64,000 nt of DNA from Craterostigma plantagineum (Eukaryota; Streptophyta; Magnoliopsida; Lamiales; Linderniaceae), in NCBI GenBank assembly GCA_027422505.1, contig JAPQWV010000005.1, positions 12,653,501 to 12,717,500 on the forward strand, read 5' to 3'. A program made the translations under genes and the position numbers. Of the stretch, positions 9,967 to 21,060 are shown piece by piece (within the stretch, counting starts at the first letter, position 1; every line of letters starts with the position of its first letter). The notes below the pieces were generated by a model that made no database searches, was not told the DNA's origin, and saw nothing but the letters and a program-made list of their open reading frames with translations.

Positions 9967-10650
9967 TAAATACATCTTTATGCTAAGTGACAGTGACAGG
10001 AACGTCAACATAATCTTTTATGCAATATACACATTCGTAAAATAAAAACTGGTGGAAGCCCAATTGACTACTAATTTTGCAGTTACAATATCTTTGTTGT
10101 AATGGGGTCTAAAAATTTTGAACTAATTAATATTTTTTACATAAAGCACTAGGCCCTTAAAACTTACGAGAAGCAGTTGCTTTAGTTTCTTTACTCAATT
10201 GTCAGCCCTGATGTACCTCATTGTATAAGAGTTTTGTTTTTCGCTTTTTCCCCAAAAACTCATATAGGCCCAACAGACCCGTTGTATTGCCCACATTACC
10301 TACATTGGCTAGCTATATATTATGCAAGCAAAAAAGTGAGGTGATTAATCAATGTGAGACTCTTTCACCACACTATTATATTAAATCATTTATAACTGCT
10401 TCACTGGCTCAATCTTCGAAAATTAATTTCATATTCACCCTATATCGGTTTAGAACATATATGTAGATTCCCCTTGAAATGTAGGACCTTCTATCAATTT
10501 GGAGTGTTGGCGAACGGTGACTTCACGATGTAATAAAAAGGGACAACTTTTACCTGTGGCTTACCTATAGCCCAATAGGCCCAAAGATCCAAGGAGTCAA
10601 AACCCAACATATAATACTTGAAATTTCCTAGGGAGAAAACCCAAAATGAG
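9967..10650. other. Non-coding interval
   Basis: AT-rich DNA with no supported gene, RNA or repeat boundary. The open frame at 10221-10466 has no recognisable domain. Confidence 0.6.
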
Positions 10651-10654
10651 CTCA

Positions 10655-11288
10655 CTCCCCAATGTTTACATCATGGACTGATTTTAGTCCCAATGTTTTT
10701 CGTGAACCAATTTAGTCCCAGATGTTGTCGATTTTGAACCAATTTAGTCCTTCCGTTAGTGTTGCGGTTAATTATCAATGGAAAACATCATGTGGCGACA
10801 CTTGATTGGTCAGGGTTAAAAAATAAAAAATTCTTTAAAAATGAAAAACTTCCAAGAAAAAAAGAGAAACAATAAATAAAAAAGTAAAAATATTAAAAAT
10901 AAAGAATAAAAACCTATATTGAAAAGTTCAAAAGATTTCCGGCGGGGACCGGAAAGAGGATAATGGAAAAAGTGCCCGATGATTCAATCCAACTGAGCCA
11001 TGCCCCAAACCAAAAAACAAATTATATAACGGTAATTCATATCTTAGCAGCGGTAATAGGCTCGGCCGTGGTGTCCCTTGCTTGAAGGACAAAATTTTCC
11101 ATCCAAATTTTTTTTTTTTAAGCTTGACTAATTAGGTGTCGACACGCGATGTTGTCCATCCAAATTAGCGACAATACTAACTGAAAGCCAAATTTGTTAA
11201 AAACCTACAACATCGAGGACTTGTTTGATTCACGGAAAACATCATAGAATAAATTGGTTCATGAGGTAAACTTCGGGTACCACTTTCA
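10655..11288. mobile_element. Mutator-like non-autonomous element with long inverted ends
   Basis: About 110 bp at the left (from CCCCAATGTTTACATC) matches the reverse complement of the right end (11180-11288) with moderate divergence. Shared landmarks are TTTCCGTGAA/TTTTCGTGAA, ACCAATTTA and the GTTAGTRTTG string. Inverted ends of this length are typical of MULEs. A 9 bp target duplication could not be placed. The interior is A-rich and non-coding, and contains an isolated tRNA-like 5' half on the minus strand near 10976-11006. Confidence 0.55.
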
Positions 11289-11599
11289 GTTTCTTCCCTT
11301 TCATTAGACATTAATATATCTAATCCAAGTTCAATGTATGTATCTAAGGTGTGTGTGTGATGTATCGTAAACAAGCGATATAACATTATCATTTCAATAT
11401 CATTACGTTATATTCTCTTCTCACGATTATCTTGAAACTTCTTTTTGTATTTGATAGATGTTATTTTATAGTTATCGAATCATTGAACTCTACGAGTGTC
11501 TTGACGTTATTTACGGGAACATGTGCTGATATTGATATATAGTTAGCTATTTTAGTGCATTATAGTATTTTATTTTAGTTGTTTTCAAATTTTATTGGG

Positions 11600-11745
11600 T
11601 ACCGATGTCGGGTATCCGAACTCGTTGTATAGCCGACATGGTGGGTACCGCATAATCGGGCTGTGGTCAGGTAGTAGAAACCTTAATCCGAATCCGAATA
11701 ACCTGATACTCGACTACCATACCCGATCCAATGTCCACCCTTAGT
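11600..11745. mobile_element. hAT-like non-autonomous relic
   Basis: The segment carries subterminal GGGTATCCGAA-type repeats in both orientations and ends CCCGATCCAATGTCCACCCTTAG, like the ends of plant hAT MITEs. Neither a target duplication nor the left end is clear. Confidence 0.35.
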
Positions 11746-13356
11746 GAGCAGCTCGATCACAAGTCACGATTGAATCTTTATTCGCAGAATCGAAATCACA
11801 TCCAAATTGTGGTATTTCCTATCAATTTGCCGAATCAGAACTTTCATTGACCGGCGGTGACATGTGCTCATGAAGTTTGATCGACTATAAATTTCGTACA
11901 AGCCTGCACAAGTTGTGTGGTGACACCCGCGGAGGTCACGGAAGCTGGCCATGCACAACACTCGTCCAATGAGGCTGGTGTTCGGATAAAGAAGTTGAGA
12001 AAGAACTTTAGGTGGTTCTAGTTGTGGATAGACAGCTGCTAATACGGTGCAACAATAGCTCTGCAATAACCCAAACCAAGGAAGTACGGTATCATACTAA
12101 GTTCATTCATATGGAGAGGAAATATCGTCTTGGATGGATTTTGAGAATGACTATGAGACACTTAACATTGACTGCAAGTGGGAGATTGCTTAAGACACAC
12201 CATCAAAATGACATGCATGGATTATAATTAGCGTATGGGGTACTTTTCGTACAGTTCAAATTATCTGATTACTAGGATATATGGACTAGTTTTATCCATA
12301 TAATTTATTCATTGTTTGTATTTATAGACTTACTTGGGATCCGACAATGTGATAAATAAACAAAATACATATGCATCAAACTATGTCTTTGATTCCATTA
12401 GATGGAAGAAGAACGACACCAAATCACGGCTTATACATCGACGACTACAAATGATGGTGTTAACCAAACATGACTCGTTGTCGTTTGATCACATGGCTAT
12501 TTATTTTAGTGGAATGAATGACCGAACGACAATTATGGTAATCTGCATGTACCACATACCAAAGTGGGTGTCTGACGAAGCTGTCTTCGAAGTATTGGAT
12601 CGTCGTTAACTTTGCTAGGCTCAGATCGTTATGAGAATATCGTGGGTCAGCGACAATGTGTGGCTATAAGGAAGTTTATTCCGGGGACTTGATCAACGAT
12701 AGAGATTAACAGGCCCGCTAGTAAATGCAAGATGCGTCATATGAGAATGTGAAAATTACTATGCCTTGGTTAGAGCAATTAGACTGGCACGTGTGAGACA
12801 TGGAGTGTGCTTTTATTGTTTTTCTTCATGATTATATCGTAGTGTCGAGAGTGACTTAGGCATTGACCGTGACTCTTACCCAATGGATATAGGTGAAGGA
12901 TTTATACATATAAATCATTCTTTGTAGTCGGTCGTAGAAGTGATAAGATCACATTCGTTCTCAAATGGGATTGGTTTGGTCTCTCATGATTGGCTACGTG
13001 CTATCGGGACCCTCAGAATCCTCTTGTTGTCGATTGAGATGAACCTAAAGTTACATGCTTAAAAAAGATCATCGTAGTTGTATTGTAAGGTGTATGATAG
13101 GCGAATAATCCGCTGGGGTCTAGATCGGTCAGAATAATTCTTAAGTGTTAGACATTAGTAATTTGATCAAGTGTAGGATTGATCTTGAATCGATCAACCC
13201 AATTGGCTAGTGACAGAATTAACTGTATGAAATGTATGTTATTGTGACATGTAGGCTCGTGCCATGATGACATGTAGGCTTGTGTCATGGTGCCACGTAG
13301 GTATGTGTCATGGTACATGTAGTCATAAGTGGGCTTCTAGAAGCACGTGTGTAAAA
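11746..13356. other. Non-coding interval with possible LTR debris
   Basis: No gene is supported. An AAGTGGGAGATTG string at about 12176-12188 looks like a polypurine tract and LTR start, and ATGACATGTAGGCT-like words are repeated near 13240-13320, suggesting retroelement debris without clear borders. Confidence 0.4.
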
Positions 13357-13824
13357 TGTTGGCGTGGCAGCGGACCCGATCGAATAACACCTCGGCTAAT
13401 ATTTGAACAATTAAATAAAATGAACACCGAGATTTTTAGTGGAAACCCCCAAACAAATCGGGTAAAAACCACGAGCAAGGAAAACGAAGTTTACTATTGG
13501 GAAAAATTTAGGAGATACGGTCTCTCGAACTATAAAGAAGAAATCCTCGATAACTCTATTTTGTAGTCGAAGAAAATACCGACAAACTCTCTATTATATT
13601 TCCTCTCCTCTCAATCTCTCTCTTTCTCTTCTCTTTTACTGGGATGATTTTCATCTGATCGCTCGATGGCCTTCTATAGGCAAATTCCCCAAGCATGTCA
13701 CAATAGGCACATAGAGCCATAATTAATGTGAACATATGATAATAATTATCATGCTGCACACCTTTGACTACGGGCCCACTTAGACATGTGAAGAAGAAAA
13801 AATTCTAAGCCGATAAATCTGACT
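13357..13824 (-). repeat. 3' LTR of Tork/Tnt1-like copia relic (minus strand)
   Basis: On the plus strand it runs from TGTTGGCGTGG (13357) to the CTGAC at 13819-13823. In sense orientation the U5 part reads CGTGGTTTTTACCCGATTTG followed by a TTTCCAC box, characteristic of Tnt1/Tork-like LTRs (family knowledge). A polypurine tract (CTTCAAGTGGGAT, minus strand) lies at 13825-13837. The terminal TG appears mutated to AG. Confidence 0.6.
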
Positions 13825-13859
13825 ATCCCACTTGAAGATTTGATTTTGAATCAATTGAA

Positions 13860-14860
13860 TCTTCACACCATTCTTTCCTTCTTCCCTTTCATGTTGTTTG
13901 CGTCTCCGCTAGGCCACTTGAAGAACAACACAAAGTAAACTTGTCAGCGTTGACCACTGTTATTAAGTAATCTGATGGGTTGTCTTTCATATGAATTTTC
14001 TGCATATCTATCGTGCCTTTTTCCACTTTCTCACGAACGAAGTGATACTGAACCCGTTTGTGTTTTTACCTTGAATGAAAGCTGGATTCTTTGCAAGATA
14101 CAAGGCACTCTGACTGTCACAGAACAGAGTAATATTGCCTTGTTCCTGCCCAAGTTCCTCCATGATTATTATCAACCATACCGTTCCTTATTTGCCTGCA
14201 TAACTGCAATATATTCTACTTCAGTTGTTGATGTTCGCGACAACGGACTGAAGTTTCAATACACAACTTACGTCTCCGCCAGCAAGAGTGAACATATATA
14301 TCCTCCAGTAGATTTGCTTTTATCAAGATCACCTGCATAATCAGAGTCCACATACCCCTGAGAGTATAATTTCCTCCTTCGTAATATAATGCAACATATG
14401 AGGTTCCTCGAATGTATCGTAGGATCCTCTTCACTGCATTTCAATGCCCTTTGCCCGAATTTGCCAACCGACTCACTACTCCCACTGAATGTGCAATGTA
14501 TGGTTGAGTACAAATCATTGCGAACATAAGACTTCCCACCGCTGATGCATATGGTACACGAGACATCTCCATCCTACCGTCTTCACTGCTAGGACTCATA
14601 CTCGAGGATAATTTGAAATTAACAAGAAGTTGCGTAGAAATTGACTTACAATCTTGCATATTGAAGCGTCGCAAGACCTTTCCTCAGATAATTCTTAAGC
14701 GGAAGCCAAATCTTCCTGTTATTTCTGTCTCACTAAGTTTGCATCTCTAGAACGGTCATAAGTCCTTCATTTCAAATTCTCTAGCCAACTGTACCTTGAG
14801 TTCTTCAATACAATCCTTGTTGGGGCCTGCTAACAACATATCATCAACTGTGATACCCGA
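13860..14860 (-). pseudogene. Copia RT / RNase H relic (Tork/Tnt1-like)
   Basis: Reading down the minus strand from 14860: VDDMLLAGPNKDCIEELK (end of the RT YVDD region), then RRFNMQDCKS, PYASAVGSLM and ILRYIRGTS of the RT C-terminus. RNase H pieces follow: YVDSDYAGDL, STTEVEYIA, LFCDSQSALYLAKNPAF. The last recognisable Pol residues are near 13900. At least three frame changes and several stops break it. Integrase and gag are absent, so it is a 5'-truncated copy. Together with the LTR at 13357-13824 it forms the 3' end of one element. Confidence 0.8.
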
Positions 14861-17099
14861 ACCCTGAACTATTAATTTGAACACCTAAATTAACTGCAGC
14901 AGCCCAATACATTAATCTCTCGGCCCAATTGAAAATTTTCAGCCCAAAGCCCATTGCCGCTTACAGACTTGTTCCTTTCATCTATTATTATTATCATCAT
15001 TTCCTATTTGGCAAGCAATCGAAGCAAACTAAAAGAAAAAGAAAAAAAATTCAATGGAGATCAGCTGTCCCCAAACTTGATGTTCTGCTATTGTGGTTGA
15101 GGTTTATGAAGGAAAGAAAGGTCTAAGGTGATTGTAGATCGAATTCGTTTTCGGTTGCTTGTTTACTTTGAAACCCACATCTGCGCAGCCTTTCTTTTAA
15201 ACGTCTTTGACCAAGCTATTGTGCGTTGATTCTATCAAACACATTTTTGTTGAAAGCTAATGTCTTCAGATTTCCATAGCCTCTTGCGTCGATTCAATCG
15301 ATGTTTCTACTAATTATTATGAATTTTTTAAGTTGATATTGCAAAATTGGAATTTTCTGATAATTGTTGTTTTTGGATCAGTTCGCAGTTTCTGTTTTCA
15401 ATAGTGTTGACCTAGCTATGGTACTTTGATTGTTTCTCACCTGTTTATACCCGCTAGAATCATCTTGATCCAATATTTCTACGATGAAAAACTTGTGACA
15501 TTCATATAAGCTAAGTGGGTTACTTCATTTAGTAAATTGGTTTTATATAAAATTTCACTTGTGTTTATTTTTAGGCTTCTGGATATATGGGCAAAGAAGA
15601 TTTTATCTCCCAACAACTATATATAAGAGGTTATAGCCCTAATGCCATGTGATGTTGTCTCCCGTCATTCCGATTTGGTGTTAAATGTACGAAAGTCTTC
15701 TTTACATTGATAACAGTCATATGGAATGACTTGTTATGCGGTAATAACATTGATGATGGTCGTCCAAGTGAAATTTTTTTGTTGGTCTTGTCTTTGAAAC
15801 AGGGTTTATTGGGGTGTCAACTCAATTACAAATCGGTTGAAGAAGAAAAATTATGATAAGATTATAAGCTTACTAGACTAGTCCATCTATTATCAATTGA
15901 TATTAAAATAGTACATGTCATCTCGGGATTCTCCCATGATAAAATATTTGGGTAAGTAGATACAACCACTCATGGAAGTTGCCTGAAACCATCGATATAG
16001 CTTTATTTTGAACAATCAACATTATGTATCCAAGCACCTACTGATCTGAAGAGCTGCTACCACCGAGGCTGACTAGGCCAAAGTCGACCATGGTATAACG
16101 GCTACGTCGAGGTCAACCAAGGGAGTAGATATGAATATAACTGAGATAAGCTCATCACTCACCATAGATGGTAAAAAGCGGCGTAATATACTTGGGCATC
16201 GTATAATCCCCGGCCAATGTTTCAACTTTGACCTAGGACGGAATTGAATAATCAGTTTCAGCATAAGCACGAGGGACTCATACACTTATTCAAGGGACCC
16301 GTGCTAGTAGAGCAAGGGACAGACGCGCCTATTTTAATAGATTTAACTTATAGATTTTATTGACGATACAAGGGTCCAATAAAGATCGGGAGTTTGCAAC
16401 AGGTTTTGTTTACATTATGTCGAAGACATCCAGAAAATCATGGGCTTCTTGAACGACGTGGAGTTTGTCAAATTTGCTTATAGCAATAGATTTGTATGTG
16501 TCATATTGGTGCATCAGAGAATTTTAACATCAATAGCTAATTGAGGTGGTTTCATATGAAGATACAGACAGTCCTCCGCAACCGAAATGAGTTATGGATG
16601 ATCATCACGCGCAGACAATGATTTTCTAAATCGGAGTATTGGTTGATCGTCGGGCTGAATTGCTCGTCTAATCACCTGAGGTTCACCCAACAATGAATTT
16701 GACATCTAGACACTTCTTGAGTTGATCTAGAGTCCGTCTGTTCGACTTAGGGAGCATGGTGGAGGAATGATAAGTTATGATTCTACGCTATTTTTATTTA
16801 TTTATTATAATATACTCAAATATTACCGTTCACCCCAACATACCTCTTGTTTGACAGATTCGAGCAAATGGATAAAAAATGAAAAGATACGAACGCGCGT
16901 GGCCTATTTAGCACTATGGGTCTCTTTTGCAATTTTCAAAAGTACTTGAGCAAAACTGCAATTAGACCAGATTTTCCTATTCTTGAATGGAAGAGTACGT
17001 AAACACTAAGTCAAGGAAGCTTTATTTTTTGTCCAAAGATCACGGCCATTGAGGGAGGAAGATATTAAATATTAAATATATGGTCAAATATTCAAAAAG
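14861..17099. other. Non-coding interval
   Basis: No gene, RNA or bounded repeat is supported in these 2.2 kb. A pyrimidine- and A-rich patch near 14980-15060 and several short open frames show no domain. Confidence 0.6.
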
Positions 17100-17655
17100 G
17101 ATTTGAAAACTTTTGAAAGAATGAAGTCCGCTACCATATCTTATATAAATGCACGCACAGACTAAAACGGGGGACGACAAAATACAGCGAACGAGAGGGA
17201 TTGACGGCTTAAAATAAGAGACGAACGACGGCTAAGAGCGAGAGGGTCTCGAGCGAAGACAATCGACGGCCAATAGCGAGACAAGTCGAGCACCGAAAAA
17301 AAGGGCGAATTTCTTAGCTTTTTATTTCGTTTTCGACAATGATTTCTTTTGATTCGTTTTCGTTTCGTTTATTAATATGCTAGCCTAATTCCTTTTGTGA
17401 TAGAGGACGTGTGAGGCCGAATTATGACTACGTATTAATGCAGTTATTATTTTCTTCAATCATATGATTTGAGTTGTGTATTCTTTGTTTGTGCTTCACA
17501 TGCGTACGTGTGATTGGCCTCCATGCGTATGATTATTGATTGATTTATGAGACGGACTAAGTGATTAGATCGATTAGAACAAAACATTGAATATCACTAC
17601 GTAAAACCGACCAGAGATGGAATTCGATTTCGTATGTGTGGTTTCTTAGACCTTA
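17100..17655 (+). repeat. Left part of an older LTR relic (host of the LARD insertion)
   Basis: A TATA box (CTTATATAAATGCACGC, about 17150-17166) is followed by GC-richer leader-like sequence. The segment is interrupted by the young element at 17656 and appears to resume at 23611. The left border is not determined. Confidence 0.4.
17651..17655. repeat. Target site duplication CCTTA, left
   Basis: CCTTA directly precedes the LTR start TGTAATACCCG and is repeated exactly at 23606-23610. Confidence 0.92.
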
Positions 17656-18639
17656 TGTAATACCCGTAAAATTTAATACGGAATTTTGATGTAGTTAAAT
17701 ATGTAATTTTGTGAATTAGGAAATAAGAAATTAAATTACAAATAAAAACATAAATTTTAATCATTCCGAAAATATTTCGAAATTTAACCAAAAATATCTG
17801 AAATTAATATATGGATTGACAATGTTGGGCTATGATTAATAAAATGATAACATATTAACTTATAATGGTAGAAAGATTTGAGATGGGCCGAATTTAATTT
17901 TCAAAGATTGGCCCAAGGTTTAAAGATAAGCTTTAATATGAACGTTACTTAAGTCTAAAGGAAAATGTTATCAGCACCTTGTCACTTCAATTACCAAGTT
18001 CGAAAATCATAATACATATCCATATAACCCTTACTAAGAAGGGGAACGAAAGAAAAGAAGGAAAAATATTAGACAAAAGAAACCAAGAAGTAAGCAAAAG
18101 ACGTTGTAAACTCGTAAGGGGCTTCATCGAACTTGGGAGTAAGGTATAACCTTTTTTATACCTAGTGTCTAAATTGTTTTCAGTATCAATATATTATTGT
18201 GTGGATCTGTGATAACCTAAGGAAGCTTTAGCACGTTCAAAACCCTTAAACCATCCAAAGAAGCCGAAGTGAGAAAGGAAGGGACTTGTTTACACTATGT
18301 TGCTCTTTTATCCTTAGTATATGATTAATAAGCTTTCATTTACCTACGTGATTAGGAGTTTAAACTGTATGAAGCTTAAGAAATAGTTATGTGAAATTTT
18401 ATAAGGACTATTCGAGAGATAGTATCTTTGGGGATTCTAGGGTTTTGTGTTCATGAATTAATAGTTTCGATATAGAAGATATTCTGAGAATTTATTATTA
18501 TTAGAGGCGTATTCTTTTCTAAGTTAGGGATTATTTTGAGCCGATCTTAATGATATATGTTTGTAGGATAAAATGCATGATGTGTCGATATATTCAGCTT
18601 AGGGTTTTGAGGAGAATCACGTTTTCGGAAGTTCTCGAA

Positions 18640-19060
18640 TTGGTGTTATACCACAAAAGATTTCGAAATATATGATGAACAGATCTCGAAAATTAATAAC
18701 CTCATCATAGATAAATCTCGAGACATTTTATAAAATGATTTCGAGATTTAACAGCCTTTCTCATAGATAGATCCCATTATATAATGATTAGAAGGATTTC
18801 AAGGTATATAATAGATAAAATTCGAGAGATATATTATACAGAGAGTTCGAGATATACTAATGTAAGATCTCGAGATGTTTGATAATAAAAATATAGATGT
18901 CGACATCATTATAGAGAGTATTTCGATATCATCATGATTTCGACATTTAAGGGTTTGACATATGGTCTCGACATTTGAGGGTTCGATATATGATCTCGAG
19001 ATTTATAGAACGTCGACATTGGTTAAGGAATTCGACACTTGATATAATCTCAGCATTTAA
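18640..19060 (+). repeat. TCTCGA / TCGACATT motif array in the LARD LTR
   Basis: Repeated words such as GATCTCGA, ATTTCGAGA, TCGACATT and TTCGATAT occur every 15-35 bp. The same stretch recurs in the 3' LTR at about 22045-22465. Confidence 0.75.
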
Positions 19061-19588
19061 AAGTTTTCTACACTTAATAAATTTTTGGTATTTTAGGGTT
19101 TTGCTATTTCTAGGGTTTTTGATATTTTAGAGTTTAGTTATTTTAGGGATTTTATTATTTTTAAAGCTTTCATGAATTTTAGAGTTTTGATAATTTTAGA
19201 ATTTCGAAATTTAGAGTTTGGAAATTTCGAAATTAGGTGACTTAGTAAATATACTGATATAATAATATTTTGGGCTCAGATATTCGAACTGTAGGGAATT
19301 CACCAGGATTGTCGACTAATTTTATCAGGAGGACAGGTAGGTGAATTATTCATCTACAATGCGTAAACACTTATTTGAATTACGTGTTTTTATGTGCTTC
19401 AATGATTTACGTGATTTATGTGCTTTACGTATATTTCATGTGAAATCACGAATTCATATGTTATCACGTTTATATGCATGGCATATGCATATCATATCAC
19501 AGGGGTGAGATATTTACACCGTATTGAGACGGTTGATTTGAGATATTGTCGAGCGGGGTAGAATGAGATATTTGTGATTTTTGTTGTT

Positions 19589-19832
19589 GACTCGTTGAGG
19601 AGTCGAGGTTGGTACTCGTATGACACCTGACGGCAGACAGGCGTGATCGATCTGTCTACTCGGGCGTGAACGTCCCGAGGTGCAAAACCGTCGTGATTAT
19701 ATTTTCAGCGGAGGGAGCGACCTGACAGGGCAGTTATCGTCAAAACGCTGTCGGCGTAGGCTACCGCTTACGGAAGAGCGGCCTAGCAGGGCAGTTGCGT
19801 GATCGTCAAAACGCTGCTAGTGTAAGCTTCCG
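19589..19832 (+). other. Hairpin array in the LARD 5' LTR
   Basis: Inverted repeats follow one another: GACTC-GTTGAG-GAGTC (19589-19604), AGACAG/CTGTCT (19635-19657) and CTCGGG/CCCGAG (19659-19679). Then come two related long hairpins: 19707-19768 (outer AGCGG/CCGCT, inner CTGACAG/CTGTCGG) and 19771-19832 (outer CGGAAG/CTTCCG, inner CTAGCAG/CTGCTAG). The last two share loop sequence but differ in both stem arms in a compensating way. Confidence 0.8.
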
Positions 19833-20305
19833 TATGTTATTATTATGGGCGCGCGAGGTGTCGAGTCTGACCTAGGGCCCTGTGTTGTGTGATTTGAGAT
19901 AGGATTGTGGAAAAAGAAAGAGTGAACATTGCATGTGAGATATTGGGATCGGGAATGAGCATTCACGTGCATACATGCATATTTATTCACCTACTGGGCA
20001 AATCGCTCAGTGTTTACGTGTTGTAGGTACCGAGTCTGACGCCGACGCGCGTCAAGACTGAGGCGGCTGGTGGCGGTGCTCCACGGACTTTTGAGGGCGG
20101 GGCGGTACATGGATGAAGACCTGTGGAGCGGCGTTAGGATTTTGACTTTTGGGGCTACGGCCTTTGTATGGACTTGACTCTGTAGATAATATTTTGTTGT
20201 AATATATTTTATTTTAGGAAAAAGTTTTTGTTAGACGGGCCTTCCGCGGCTTACGTTGCGGAAAATCCGCCACTAACCTTAATTAGAAAGTCGGGTCGCC
20301 ACAGG

Positions 20306-20317
20306 TGGTATCAGAGC
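20306..20317 (+). other. Primer binding site (initiator tRNA-Met)
   Basis: TGGTATCAGAGC begins two bases after the 5' LTR and is complementary to the 3' end of plant initiator tRNA-Met. Confidence 0.92.
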
Positions 20318-21048
20318 GTAGGCTTTAGATTCTGCAGACTGTCCATGTACTGCCGCTCAAAATCCTGGAGAACCAGCCTGGCCTGTAAGTTCAATACTCG
20401 ATTTTGTGATTATGTTTTATTATCCTTTGATGTAACTATGTGATTTATGTGGAATTTTCGGGCATGAGTTATATTTTGAAAATCTTTGTGTCTTAATTTA
20501 TATGGGTGCTGACTTTAATTTAATTTTCGGGTCAAGTGATTTACTTAGGTAGTCGGGGAGTTAAATTTCGAGCAATGAAATTGGGCTTCAATACTTTCGA
20601 GGGTTAAGATTTTCGGCGAGCTTAATAAATTTTTGTGCAGTGACCAAATTTTGGACCTTGTCCGAATTTTAACTGCGAATTAGAGTTTGAACTTTACGTA
20701 CTATTCTCAGCAGAACATAATTTTAGGATGGAGTTTGAATATCTTGAGAAGAATAATTACTTGCGTATAATACTGCATTTTATTCAAGTACGCTTAGAGT
20801 GCGCAGCGGAAGCGTTGTGAGAATAGGAATAAGTAAGCATAGAAGACGTAGAAAATATATGGACAAGTCTAAACCTAGAATTTGATGATCTTAGAAACTG
20901 GGCCACACATTTAAATGTGTCGCCTAGATTTTGTGATATAAAGGTGGGAATAAATTCTATCTTAATAGAATGCAGATAGATCAGAAAATAGGAGGAATCG
21001 TTACCCGAGTTATTCGCTTCGGCATAATTTCGGGGACGAAATTCTTTT
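20318..21048 (+). other. Non-coding internal region of the LARD-like element
   Basis: The first ~80 bp match the leader of the gypsy element at 59510 (CTGTCCATGTAC, GCCGCTCAAAA, CCTGTAAGTT). The rest has no open frame of note and no gag or pol motif, except a relic of the Pol C-terminus just before the polypurine tract. Confidence 0.8.
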
Positions 21049-21060
21049 AAGGGGGGAGGA
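21049..21060 (+). other. Polypurine tract of the LARD-like element
   Basis: AAGGGGGGAGGA directly precedes the 3' LTR. Confidence 0.88.

Larger units (their letters stand above)
17656..20303 (+). repeat. 5' LTR of the LARD-like element (2,648 bp)
   Basis: It runs from TGTAATACCCG to GTCGGGTCGCCACA. Between about 18640 and 19060 it is packed with TCTCGAGA / TCGACATT-type motifs. Hairpins lie at 19589-19832 and the shared gypsy block at 19994-20126. It keeps about 98 bp that the 3' LTR has lost near 23082. Confidence 0.93.
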
